Below are positions 42,389-53,068 of a stretch of 64,000 nucleotides of DNA, piece by piece (the first letter of the stretch is position 1; each line of letters begins with the position of its first letter). A program made the translations under genes and the position numbers. This DNA comes from Vigna angularis (lineage: Eukaryota; Streptophyta; Magnoliopsida; Fabales; Fabaceae). The notes below the pieces were generated by a model. That model made no database searches, was not told the DNA's origin, and was given only the letters and a program-made list of their open reading frames with translations. The stretch covers positions 25,576,371 through 25,640,370 of the forward strand of contig NC_068976.1 in NCBI RefSeq assembly GCF_016808095.1, given 5' to 3'.

Positions 42389-43604
42389 TGTTAGGTTCTT
42401 TATCCAAGAACCTAGGAAAAACTCACTCCTTACTCTTCAAACACACACTCCGACAAAGAAATGCTTCTTTTATTCACTTTCAATCAACATAAAGAATACA
42501 GAGAGCTTATGATGGAATCGTACTTGACGTAGTCCTCCTTTGGTATTTTTACCTTTTATAGTTTAGCTCTTAAGGAGCATGGGTTACTATAAATACCCAG
42601 CTCCTCTATTGTATTGTTACTTTTGAGATTAATGAGAATTAAGTTTTCTGAAATAGAAACAATTCTCTCTTGAAAGTCAGGCTAGAGAGTCCAAAGACTC
42701 CCTCTAGCCACCTTCCAAGCACCTCTCTCACTTTCATTTTCCATTTCCACCGTGCTTCTCTCTCATCACACATCATCACCGTTACTTCAATCCGCTTCAG
42801 TGGCGTCAGCGCTCCTTAGCCACGCGTCTTCCTTTCTCTCGCGCAAAGCCTCGCCACACCTTCTTCATTTCACTGCCACCACGTCTCGCGTCCATTTATC
42901 TCTCGAGAGCTCATCCTCGCGAGCCTTCTGCTTTCATCACAGTAAGCTTCTACACTCACATTTTCTTCTCAGATTTGCATTTTCTCTTTCCGCATCTCCT
43001 GACCACATCTAAACCTAGGGTTTCTTCATCATTTTGTCTTTTCCTGCCATTCTCACCATTTGTTTTCGATTTCCACCAATTAAACCCTTCTTTGCTCCGA
43101 TCAAAACCTTTTCCACCGATTAAAAACCTTGTTTCCCGATTCAAACCATTTTCCACCGTTCAATCTTCATTTTGAACCGATTAATCGGTTCATTTTGTGT
43201 TTTCCCCTTTTCTAGGGTTCCATCGATCAGTCTAGGGTTTTTTGGTCCGAATAGAGCACGAGTTTAGTTTTCCTTCGAGTCAATATTCGATCTCGTGTTC
43301 TCATCATCATTTTCAACATTCCGCTGCGTATTCTTCGTCGGAGAAGCTTCGAGGAGGTCCGGTTCGTGTTCGCGCAGCTTCAATCGACCTCTCCTCGAGC
43401 GTTCGTCCATCAGCTTAACCTCTCCCCCTCAAGACTATGAGTCCTGATCAACAATTCAATAAGGCCAAAAAGATCCCTCCCCCAAACTAATCACAACTAT
43501 TTATACAAGTTCAAAAGCTTTTCCCCGCTCCCCCTAACTGCCCAAACAGTTAGACCAACTAACTATGTTTCTTTCTTCTCTCATAGACTAATAACGGTCT
43601 AACA
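42389..43604 (-). repeat. 3' LTR of gypsy A, interrupted by a solo LTR
   Basis: Once the 903-bp insertion and one copy of its 5-bp duplication are removed, this LTR is 308 bp, the same length as its partner at 47659-47966. Confidence 0.93.
42510..43412 (+). mobile_element. 903-bp solo LTR nested in the gypsy A LTR
   Basis: Begins TGATGG and ends CCATCA, a perfect 6-bp terminal inverted repeat, and is flanked by GCTTA on both sides (42505-42509 and 43413-43417). No gag-pol. A TATAAATA box at 42588-42595 is followed by a leader-like stretch, so it is probably plus-oriented. It arose most likely by recombination between the two LTRs of a complete insertion. Confidence 0.9.
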
Positions 43605-46600
43605 TTACTCCCCCTCCTTCAGCAACCTTGTCCCCAAGGTTGAATTCTGGATATTGATCCTGCATCGTTTCCACGTCTTCCCAAGTTGCTCCATCTCTTC
43701 CTCCTTCATGCCACTCCACTAATACTTGGTGCATAGTCTCACCACCCTGCTGTCTGGTTCTCCTTTCTAGAACTTTCACTGGCCAATAACTGGGTCCATC
43801 AGCCTGTAACTCTGCAGGCAGCTCCCTTTCTATCCTTTTCTCCCCCACCGCTTTTTTTAACTGGGAAACGTGAAAAACAGGGTGTATCCTGGCTGTTTCA
43901 AGTAACTGTAAACGATAGGCGACCTTCCCAATTTGCTGAATCACTTGGAATGGTCCATAATACCGAGCTGCAAGTTTTGGATGTAACCTTACAGGCATAG
44001 AAGATTGCATGTGGGGTCTGATTTTTAAGTAGACCCAATCCCCCACTTGAATGTCTACCTCTCTCATTTTTTTTTATTTGCCTGGCCCACCATCATATCA
44101 TGTGCCCTACGTAAATGGAATTTCAATTGTCGCAGAGCCTCATCCCGGGTTATTAAGTCTTGAGCCACCGTTTCCACCGCTGTCTCCCCTGGAATAAACC
44201 TGCTCAATGATGGGGGTGCCCTACCATAAACAATCTCGAATGGAGAGCACTTCGCAGCGCCCTGGTAGCTGGTGTTGTACCAGTATTCAGCCACGATAAC
44301 ATCATTCTCCAGTTTTTGGGCTGCTCAGAGCAGAAACACCTCAAATATCCTTCTACAATGCGGTTCAAGACCTCCGTTTGTCCGTCAGTCTCGGGATGAT
44401 ATGCCGTACTCATCTTCAATTGTGTTCCTTGCATTTTAAACAATTCTTTCCAGAATATACTGAGGAACAGGGGGTCCCTGTCACTCACAATAGACACCGG
44501 AATCCCATGCAACCTAACCACCTCTTGAACAAAAACCTCCGCCACTGTTCTTGCTGAATAGGGATGTTTTAATGCTATAAAATGTCCATATTTACTCAAT
44601 CTGTTCACCACCACTAAAATTGCATCGTAACTGTGAGATTTTGGTAATTTGACAATGAAATCGATGCTCACCTCTTCCCACACTGCCTGAGGAATAGGCA
44701 GAGGTTGGAGTAGACCCTATGGTGATGCTGCCATATATTTATGTTGCTGGCATATTACGCATCCAGCAACGAAGTCTGTCACAGTTTTCTTCATTCCCCC
44801 TAGTATAAGGACTGTGCCAGCCTCCTATACGTCCTGAACACTCCTGAATGTCCGCCTGTGCTGGTCACATGGAATTCGGCCAATAATTTGGGAATCCAAC
44901 TAGATGTAGCAGATAGCACCAACCTTCCTCTATAATGGAGTCGTCCATTCTCCAGAGTATATGGTGTGTGACATTTGGGTCCTCCTTAAGCTCCTGAACC
45001 ACCTTTTTTAGTGCTTCATCTTCCTCAACTTCTTTCAACACCTTGCGGAAATCATACCAATAAGGCCGTGAGATGGCTTGCAGCTCCATATCTTCCGTAA
45101 CTCCTTCCCCTTTCCTCGAGAGGGCATCAGCCACTTTGTTTGAGCTCCCCACCTTGTATACGATGTCAAAATCATAACCCATGAGCTTAGCAATCCAATT
45201 CTGCTGGCTGTGGGTTGTGATTCGTTGTTCCAGCAAGTATTTCAAACTGCGTTGATCGGTATATACCACAAACCGCCGTCCCAATAAGTAGGGCCTCCAG
45301 TGTTGAATGGCCATTACCAAAGCAATAAGTTCATTTTCATATACTGACTTACTCAGAGATCCCACCGATAACGCTTTACTGAAGAAAGCAATAGGTTTCT
45401 TATTCTGCATGAGTACTGCTCCCACACCTATTCTTGAGGCATCACATTCCAGCTGAAACTCTTGGTTAAAATTTGGAAGAGTCAAAACTGGTGCCGTGGT
45501 TATGGCTGTTTTCAAATTCTCCATGGTCGTTTGTGCTGCTGATGACCACTCAAAACTCCCCTTTTTTAGCAAGTCTGTCAGAGGTTTGGCCATTCTCCCA
45601 TATCCCTTCACAAATCGGCGATATAACCCGTGAGGCCTAGAAACCCCCTCAAAGCCTTTAAATTCCTTGGTTCTCCCCATCCTAACACCGCCTGCACCTT
45701 CTCCGTGTCCATCTCCACTCATCTTTCAGATATTACGTGTCCTAAGTAGCCAATTTGTTGCTTCCCAAACTCGCATTTACTTTGGTTGGCTACCCATTCC
45801 TACTGTCCCAGTAACTGCAACACTGAGCCCAGCTGTTCAAGGTGATCTCCCCATGTCCGACTATACACGAGGATATCATCGAAAAAAACTAGTACAAATC
45901 GCCTGAGGAAGGGCTGCAGCAGGTTGTTCATGGCGTTCTGGAAAGTTGCTGGGGCGTTGGTGAGCCCAAAGGGCATCACCAAAAATTCGAAGTGACCCTG
46001 ATGGGTGCGGAACGCCGTTTTCGGGATATCTTCCTCTCCCATTCAGATTTGATGATACCCGGCCTTCAAATCTATCTTAGAAAAGTATTTGGCGCCACGC
46101 AGCTCGTCCAACAACTCCTCTATCACAGGAATGGGGCACTGATCGGGGATAGTTTCCTTGTTAAGTGCTCGGTAATCGACGCAGAATCGCCAGCTACCAT
46201 TCTTCTTTTTCACTAGGATAACTGGACTGGAGTATGGGCTTCTGCTGGGACGAATAATCCCCACCTTCAACATATCCGCAACTTGCTTCTCTATCTCCTC
46301 CTTCATAAAATAAGAATATCTGTATGGCCTCACGTTGACGGGATACTCACCCTTCTTAAGGACAATCCGATGCTCCAAATCACGTATCGGAGGCAAGCCT
46401 TCTCGCTCCTGAAATACCTCGCAGTGGGTCTGTAACACAGCCTTCAATTCGGTCTGTTGTTCCCTCGTGAGCTCTCCTGGACACGTGTCGTCTCTCTGCT
46501 TTTCCAGCTGCCCCACTTCCCACACAAGGAACCATGAGTCAGCATCCACTACCTTCTTCAGTTCCTGGGGTTCCACTAGCTGTCGGGCCAGAGCTGGGTC

Positions 46601-47615
46601 CCCTGCACTCTAATCCTCTTGCCTCCCATGGTATATATCATAGACATCTCCCTCCAATTGATAATCACCTCTCCCAACGTTGCCAACCATGCAATTCCCA
46701 GTATAACATCTACTCCACCCAGCTCGAAGACGTAAAGGTCTGCCACCACCGTAGTTTCCCCCATGTTGATCGGTACCCCCTCACAACGCCCTCTTGACAT
46801 CCTCCGTCGTCCGTCCCTGAGACTCACCGCGTATGGCGTCGTGTCGGTCACCGGAAGTCTCATCTCCTCTACCACACGTCGGCTCACGAAATTATGGCTA
46901 GCCCCGCTATCAATGAGAATTAGCACTGGCTTCTCTCCGATTCTCCCTGCGAGCTTCATAGTTGTCGGCGACGTCATCCCTTCCGCCGAGCACGCCGACA
47001 CTTCCATGCAATCCCCCTCCGGGGATCCACCTTCGATAACCACATCCTCCTCGTCTTCTGCCAACAAGAGTACTCTCAAACCTTTCTCCAAGTAGCGGTG
47101 TCCTGGAGCGAAGGGGCCGCCGCACCGGAAGCATCGTCCCTCCTCTCGTCTTTTCAAGAATTCCGGATAGGGCAAATTTTGAACCATTCTCCCTCGATTA
47201 TCGCCACCCCCAGCATTTCCGCCTCTATGGCCCGTCGCCGGCAACGGCCCTTCTCTTCGATTCACCGCACTCCCGTCCACTCCTCCCGACCTATTAACGG
47301 TGGGTCACTCCATTTCTCCGCGAATCATTGTCGTTGTGGGCGATTGATCCAACTGTGCAGCTCTTGCCCATCAAACCCAGGTAATTCCACCCTCTTCCTC
47401 CAATTCTGATGCACTCCCCCACTGTCGCGATGCTCGTGATTGTCATTCACGGACGTACTTCCCTTTTCCGACCCTCCTCCGTGATTATTCGGGCCTCCGC
47501 TCATCATCCTCATCATCTGTTGAATGTCTCTCCTTATCGCCGCCGTTTCCTCTTTAATTCCTTCCACCGTTATCTCCAGGTTATCCAACCTATCCTCCGA
47601 TGACTGTCCGTCCAT
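43588..47615 (-). pseudogene. Gypsy A gag-pol remnants
   Basis: Read from 47615 downward: the gag N-terminus (MDGQSSEDRLDN to NWRKRVELPGFDG) is cut short by an internal deletion or frame change near 47325. A zinc knuckle CFRCGGPFAPGHR follows but lacks its last Cys. Then come the protease LIDSGASHNFVS, the RT ([25 protein letters not shown], a TGA at 46043-46045 in place of Arg, then [18 protein letters not shown] and FFDDILVYS) and RNase H (ECDASRIGVGAVL, YTDQRSLKYLLEQ). The integrase follows ([27 protein letters not shown]), and then a chromodomain-like tail (VLVEWHEGGRDGATWED). Several stops and frame breaks make it non-functional. Confidence 0.92.
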
Positions 47616-47658
47616 CACTGATTCTCTCTTCCTTTTGGATCCGGCAGGTCGGACCAAA

Positions 47659-47966
47659 TGTTAGGTTCTTTATCTAAGAACCTAGGAAAAACTCACTCCT
47701 TACTCTTCAAACACACACTCCGACAAAGAAATGCTTCTTTTATTCGCTTTCAATCAACAGAAAGAATACAGAGAGCTTAACCTCTCCCCCTCAGGACAAT
47801 GAGTCCTGATCAACAATTCAATAAGGCCAAAAGGATTCCTCCCCCAAACTAATCACAACTATTTATACAAGTTCAAAAGCTTTTCCCCGCTCCCCCTAAC
47901 TGCCCAAACAGTTAGATCAACTAACTATGTTTCTTTCTTCTCTCATAGACTAATAACGGTCTAACA
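47659..47966 (-). repeat. 5' LTR of gypsy A
   Basis: Intact 308-bp LTR. On the plus strand it starts TGTTAGGTTC and ends GTCTAACA. It carries the terminal hairpin next to the primer-binding site. Confidence 0.94.
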
Positions 47967-47998
47967 CCGACAATGCAGCCCGGCCAAGACAGCCTAGG

Positions 47999-49370
47999 CT
48001 ATTCACGTTTCTTACGTCTCTCGTATACTTTCAACCTCCTAACATTGCCTTCCTCTTTTTCAGCAACCTTGTCCTCAAGGTTGAAGTCAGGATATTGATC
48101 CTGGATGGTGATCCTGTCTTCCCAGGTTGCACCCTCTTTTCCTCCTTCGTGCCACTCCACCAGAACTTGCTTTAACAGCTCATCTCCTTGTTGCACTTGC
48201 CTGCTGTCCAGAATCCTCACAGGGCAGTATGTTGGGCCTTCTCCCTGCAGTTCAGAAGGTAAGTCCTTCTCCACCGTCTTGTCGCCTATTGCCTTTTTCA
48301 GTTGGGATACATGAAACACTGAGTGGATCCTAGCAGATTCTGGCAATCTGAGTCTAAAAGCCACTGCTCCCACTTGTTGCACCACTTGAAACGACCCAAA
48401 ATAACGGGCTGACAGCTTTGGATGCAGTCTCACTAGCATGGAAGACTACCTATGAGGTCTGATCTTAAGATAGACCCAATCATCCACCTTAATATCCGCT
48501 GGCCTCCTCTTTTTATTCGCCTGCTGTGTCATCAACTCTTGGGCTCGAGTTAAATGAAACTTTAATTGCTTAAGTGCTTCATCCCTTGTTCTTAGCTCCT
48601 GAGCCACCGCCTCCACGGGTGTTTCTCTTGGTACAAATCTACTCAAAGATGGGGGAGCCCTGCCATAAACGGTTTCAAAAGGGGTGCATCTGGTTGCTCC
48701 TTGGTAACTGGTGTTATACCAGTACTCGGCCCAGGGCAGCATTGCATTCCAGCTTCTTGGTTGTTCAGAGCAGAAACAACGTAAATAACCCTCCACAATC
48801 CGATTTAAAACTTTTGTTTGACCATCTGTTTCAGGGTGATAAGCTATACTCATCATGAGTTGGGTGCCCTGCATCTTAAACAGCTCCTTCCAAAACAAGC
48901 TGAGGAATAAGGGGTCCCTATCACTGACAATCGAAACTGGAATCCCATGCAACCTCACTATCCCTTTAACGAACACCTCTGCCACTGTCCGCGCTGAATA
49001 AGGGTGTTTGAGTGACAAAAAAATGAGCATACTTACTCAAGCGATCAACCACCACCAATATTGCATCATAACCTTGTGATTTTGGCAACTTCACAATAAA
49101 ATCCATACTCACCTCTTCCCAAATCGCGTGAGGTATAGGTAAGGGTTGTAACAACCCTTGAGGAGAAGCTGCCAAGTACTTGTGCTATTGGCACACCAAG
49201 CATCCAGCAACAAATTCAGTAACGGACTTCTTCATTCCCATCCAATACAAAGATTGGGCCACCTTCCTGTAAGTTCTATAGACCCCTGAATGGCCTCCTG
49301 TGTTGGTCACATGAAACTCAGCCAACAATTTGGGAATCCACACAGATTGGGCGGATAGTTTAGGTTTGAG
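47999..49370 (-). pseudogene. Truncated gypsy element B, integrase part only
   Basis: Minus-strand fragment from the end of integrase HH-CC (HVTNTGGHSGVYRTYRK, CLVCQ) through the core ([40 protein letters not shown]) to the chromodomain-like tail (VLVEWHEGGKEGATWED) and a stop just inside LTR B. It is clearly related to element A but differs throughout. Everything upstream of integrase is missing: the sequence stops matching near 49370, where the flank of the PPR gene begins. Frame breaks lie near 49180 and 49020, and a stop lies near 48440. Confidence 0.88.
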
Positions 49371-49567
49371 GCAGTGATGATCAAGAATGCTGAAACGCAC
49401 ACATTAAGTAGTGTGTCGAGTGCGCTAATGATCTTTTTCTTAGACGTCATTACAACAGGTGCATCCAAGAATCTTGGGTTGAAAATGAAGCCAGCTCGGT
49501 TACACAGTGATGACGCTGCACCAACAGAGAAGTAATGTTCGTAAAAGAAAGAAAAGAAGACTGTCAA

Positions 49568-51703
49568 TCAGCACCGACAATGACACAACCACCGCATTTC
49601 CCTATCCATGGTCAGTATTGTGGCTTTCATTTCTTCAATATTATCATGTGATTGATCCCCTGCAAGAAATAGATGAACCTTATCTTTCATTGTAATCCAA
49701 CTACAACCTGGATTTTTTTTTATTCCTTTAAAGTTTTTCGTCTTTCTTACTAAGTCACTGTCAATCTTTTCCCCAGAAGCACAATACATGTTAGATAATA
49801 CCACATAAGGAGTTGCATTTTTAGGCTCCAGCTCAGTAATGTGTTCAGCTGCAAGCTGAGCAAGGTCGAGACGGAGGTAAGTATTGCTTGCACCAAGAAT
49901 AGCCCCCCAAACACCAGAATGGGGCTTAAATGGCATTGAACGGATTAGATCAACAGCTTCATCAAGCAAACCTGCACGGCCAAGGAGATCTACAATGCAA
50001 GCATAATGATCAGCTTCTGGCTCAATTCCATAACGTGATTTCATGGAGTTAAATAAGTCCCATCCCTCTTCAACTAATCCTGCATGAGTACAGGCTGAAA
50101 GGACAGCAAGGAAAGTAACATGGTTGGCTTCATGACCTTCACTCTGCATTTTTCTATACATACTGAGAGCCTCTTTGCCAAAACCATTTTGTCCAAACCC
50201 ATTGATGATTGAGTTATAAGAGATGACATTTGGTTCAATGACATCTAAGAAAATCCTGTGGGCATCAATCACATTCCCACACTTGGAGTAAAATGATATA
50301 AGAGAGTTTTGTACAGACAAATGATACTCTAGGTTCATTTTCAGAATACAAGTATGAATCTGTAGCCCTTCATATAGTGCCACTAAAGCAGCTGAAGCTG
50401 CGAGGACACTACTAATAGTTAAAGGATTTGGCTTGCATTCCCAAATCATCCGAGTATACCAATGCAAAGCTTCCTCATACTCCTTATTATTTACAAACCC
50501 AGATATAATAGTCGTCCAAACAAAATCATCCTTCACTAGCAACATATTAAAAAGTTGTATGGCATTTCCAATTCTTCCACTTTTAGTAAATCCTGTGATC
50601 ATGGCCGTCCAAGAGATCAAGTTTTTCTCTGGCATACTCTCGAAAACCCTATACGCAGCTTCCACTTCATTGTTATGAACGTATCCAGAAATTAAAGAAT
50701 TCCAAGTAACTAAATCTTTGTCGCTCAATATACAAAATACTTTGTCTGCCATGTCTGTGCAACCAAACATGCAATACATAGTAATCATGGAGTTACTCAA
50801 AACACTTTCCAATTCAAATCCCAAGCGTGAAACCAACCCATGTATCTGCATGCCCTCTGGCATTCTACAATAATTCCCGCACGCTTTAAACATGATAGTC
50901 ACTGTGGTGGAATTAACATCAACCAGACCTTCCCTCCTCATATCAGTAAACAAGGAAAAACCCTCTTGAAAGAAACTTTTCCCCATGTACCCATCTATCA
51001 TTGCACTCCAAGAAACCACGTTCCTTTCAGGCATCCTGTCAAACAGCTCCCTGGAAGCTGCAACCCTCCCATCCCTGCACAAACCATCAACCATGGCACT
51101 CCAAGAAACAACATCCCTCTCAACCATGTTCTCAAAAACCTGCAACGCCTCATTCACTTCACCTGCCTTCAAATATCCATTTATCAACGCATTTGAACAA
51201 GCAGGGTCCCGGAACTCATGAGGAGCCTGAAGGTACAGTTCCTCAGCCATGTGGAACTTCCCTGCCTTCACAAAACCCGTGATCATGGCAGCATATGAGA
51301 CCAAGTTGCGTTCAGACAACACTGAAAACAGCTCATAAGCTTTGGTCACGTTGCAACCATTGCGAATGTAAGCCGAGATCATTGCGTTATATGAGACCGT
51401 AGTTCGTTGAGGCGTTTGATCGAACACTTTGCGGGCGTTTTCTATTTGGCCATTTTGGGCGTAGACAGTGAGCATGGCAGTCCAAGAAGCAGTGTTCTTC
51501 ACGGGCATCCTGTGGAATACCAATTCTGCCTCATTAACGTTGCCATTTCTTCCATTCTCTGCGATCTGTTTGTTGCACTGAATCAAAAGTTTGCTGTCTC
51601 TAACACCTCTACTTACAGAGTCACTAGGTTTCGGATTATGCTTGAATTGAAATTGCTGCAACTTAGTAATTCGTTGATGTAAACTTCTGAAGTTCTGCTT
51701 CAT
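49568..51703 (-). CDS. Pentatricopeptide repeat protein, E-type (At1g53600-like)
   Basis: Intronless, 711 residues. Sequence-specific RNA-binding protein expected in an organelle; E-class members commonly act in RNA editing or splicing. More than a dozen PPR units follow an Arg/Gln-rich N-terminus that may target mitochondria. Recurrent forms include VSWSAMIDGYMG, VTWNSLISGYVHNNEVEAA, ISWTAMITGFTKSGR and VISYNSIINGFGQNG. The end holds the E-type signature PHSGVWGAILGA, ATPYVVLSNMY and KNPGCSWITMKDKVHLFLAGD, without a DYW domain. Similarity to Arabidopsis At1g53600 is from memory. The stop lies ~200 bp from a truncated gypsy element of the same strand, so the 3' UTR probably ends in or near it. 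Confidence 0.93.
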   Translation of the reverse strand: MKQNFRSLHQRITKLQQFQFKHNPKPSDSVSRGVRDSKLLIQCNKQIAENGRNGNVNEAELVFHRMPVKNTASWTAMLTVYAQNGQIENARKVFDQTPQRTTVSYNAMISAYIRNGCNVTKAYELFSVLSERNLVSYAAMITGFVKAGKFHMAEELYLQAPHEFRDPACSNALINGYLKAGEVNEALQVFENMVERDVVSWSAMVDGLCRDGRVAASRELFDRMPERNVVSWSAMIDGYMGKSFFQEGFSLFTDMRREGLVDVNSTTVTIMFKACGNYCRMPEGMQIHGLVSRLGFELESVLSNSMITMYCMFGCTDMADKVFCILSDKDLVTWNSLISGYVHNNEVEAAYRVFESMPEKNLISWTAMITGFTKSGRIGNAIQLFNMLLVKDDFVWTTIISGFVNNKEYEEALHWYTRMIWECKPNPLTISSVLAASAALVALYEGLQIHTCILKMNLEYHLSVQNSLISFYSKCGNVIDAHRIFLDVIEPNVISYNSIINGFGQNGFGKEALSMYRKMQSEGHEANHVTFLAVLSACTHAGLVEEGWDLFNSMKSRYGIEPEADHYACIVDLLGRAGLLDEAVDLIRSMPFKPHSGVWGAILGASNTYLRLDLAQLAAEHITELEPKNATPYVVLSNMYCASGEKIDSDLVRKTKNFKGIKKNPGCSWITMKDKVHLFLAGDQSHDNIEEMKATILTMDREMRWLCHCRC

Positions 51704-53068
51704 ATTCTAGGGCAAATCCGGGGAAGATAGATAATTAAGAGAAAGATGAAACATGAACGTTAAACATACTATACTCCCTGCAGTTAATACACAAATTAAC
51801 TAATTCAATTAAATTTTAAGAACATTATATGTATACAAAATATGAATAAATCATAATATTTAATAGAAATAAAAAAAACAGGTATACTTTTAAAAAAAAA
51901 TCTAAAATGTGTCTTAAAATAAAAACTAACCGGAGTAAGTTTTTATAAGAAAAATAATTGTTGCTGAACGGAACTAACTCCGACAAGAAGATCCAAAAGA
52001 ATAATAAGTTTGATTTTTTTTAATTAACAAAATTTAAAATTAAGAGATAGTACTTGCAGTGTTTTAATCTTTTTACTTAAACTCAAAGTTCACATCTTCT
52101 AAAAGTTTCTATAAAAGTCTTTGAAGATAGTTACTCCCTGCACTATCCTATACATATTTTACATATTTTACTTTTTTTTAAAATGGACGTCTAACATCTA
52201 TTTTACCTTCAACATATACGTTTAGATATTTTAAATTTTAGTTTATTATTTTTATTTAAAAAAAAATCTTTAATAGTATATCTGTTTTAATAAATTTTTT
52301 TAAAATATTTTAATTATTATTTAAAAAATAATACATAAATTAAATTAATAATAATTATTTTATTAAATAAAATAAAATTAATTTATAAATATTAAGTGAT
52401 AATTTTAAAAAAATTAAATAATATTTATATATTAATTTAAAATATAACAAATTAAAAAATAAAAAAAAAATTATGTGATACATTCGTTAACAAACGTGTC
52501 ACGTTCGTTTTAATAAATTTTTTAAAAATATTTTAATTATTATTTAAATAATAATATATAAATTAAATTAATAATAATTATTTTATTAAATAAAATAAAA
52601 TTAATTTATAAATAATTAAATAATAATTTTAAAAAAATTAAATAATATTTATATATTAATTTAAAATATAATAAATTAGAAAAAAAAATTGAAACGTAAC
52701 ACATCGGTTTTAATAAATTTTTTTAAAATATTTTAATTATAATTAATAATTATTATTTTATTAAACTAAATTAATTTATAAATAATTATTTAATAATTTT
52801 AAAAAAATTAAATAATATTTATATATTAATTTAAAATACAATAAGTTAAAATACTAAAAACTAAAAGAAAAAAAAAAAAAACACTCGCGCACATCCGTTT
52901 GAAGGACCGTTTGAAGGACCAGCCAATAAAATAGAAGCCCCAACTCAAGTACACACATGGACAACATTATAATGACTAGTTCATTTCACATCCCCATACT
53001 TTTCTTCTCCATTCCATAAATATGAAAACAAACATAACAGAGAAAGCTTGAAGCTGAGGTAACCGAGG
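51704..53068. other. Head-to-head intergenic region between two PPR genes
   Basis: Extremely AT-rich. Holds a tandem repeat of ~200 bp units (separate entry). The two PPR starts face away from each other, so both promoters must lie in this interval. The last ~180 bp before 53069 is less AT-rich and is the likely proximal promoter and leader of the plus-strand gene. Confidence 0.6.
52284..52870. repeat. AT-rich tandem repeat, ~200-223-bp unit, 2.8 copies
   Basis: GTTTTAATAAATTTTTTTA starts at 52284, 52507 and 52707. Each is followed by the same run of TTAATTATTATTTAAA-, AATAATAATTATTTTATTAA- and AATAATATTTATATATTAAT-type blocks. The first two copies are separated by a short GC-richer joint with ACGTGTCACG. 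The third is shortened. Confidence 0.85.

Larger units (their letters stand above)
42389..47966 (-). mobile_element. Ty3/gypsy LTR retrotransposon A (chromovirus-like), broken
   Basis: Minus-strand element with 308-bp LTRs at both ends (5' LTR 47966-47659; 3' LTR 43604-42389, holding a nested solo LTR). The flanks CCAAC (42384-42388) and CCGAC (47967-47971) form a 5-bp target duplication with one later change. A primer site starting TGGTCCGACCTGCC lies two bases inside the 5' LTR, and a purine tract (AGGAGGGGGAG) abuts the 3' LTR. The order gag, protease, RT, RNase H, integrase is that of gypsy. Coding is decayed. Confidence 0.93.
41970..48044 (-). repeat. 3' LTR of gypsy element B, split by gypsy element A
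   Basis: The LTR runs TGATAGGTTTCTTC (41970) to CTAACA (48044). After removing element A and its 5-bp duplication it is ~492 bp long. It parallels the LTR of element A in layout: terminal hairpin, AGAGAGCCTAACCTC block, AACTATTTATA block, and an end followed by a purine tract on the minus strand and then pol. Unlike A it contains the 41-bp minisatellite (42204-42388 plus 47967-48000). The other LTR is missing, so no target duplication can be scored. Confidence 0.72.

Noticed and set aside
42752..43012. 86-codon Ser-rich frame inside the solo LTR
   Set aside because: No start context or family match; lies within LTR leader-like DNA.
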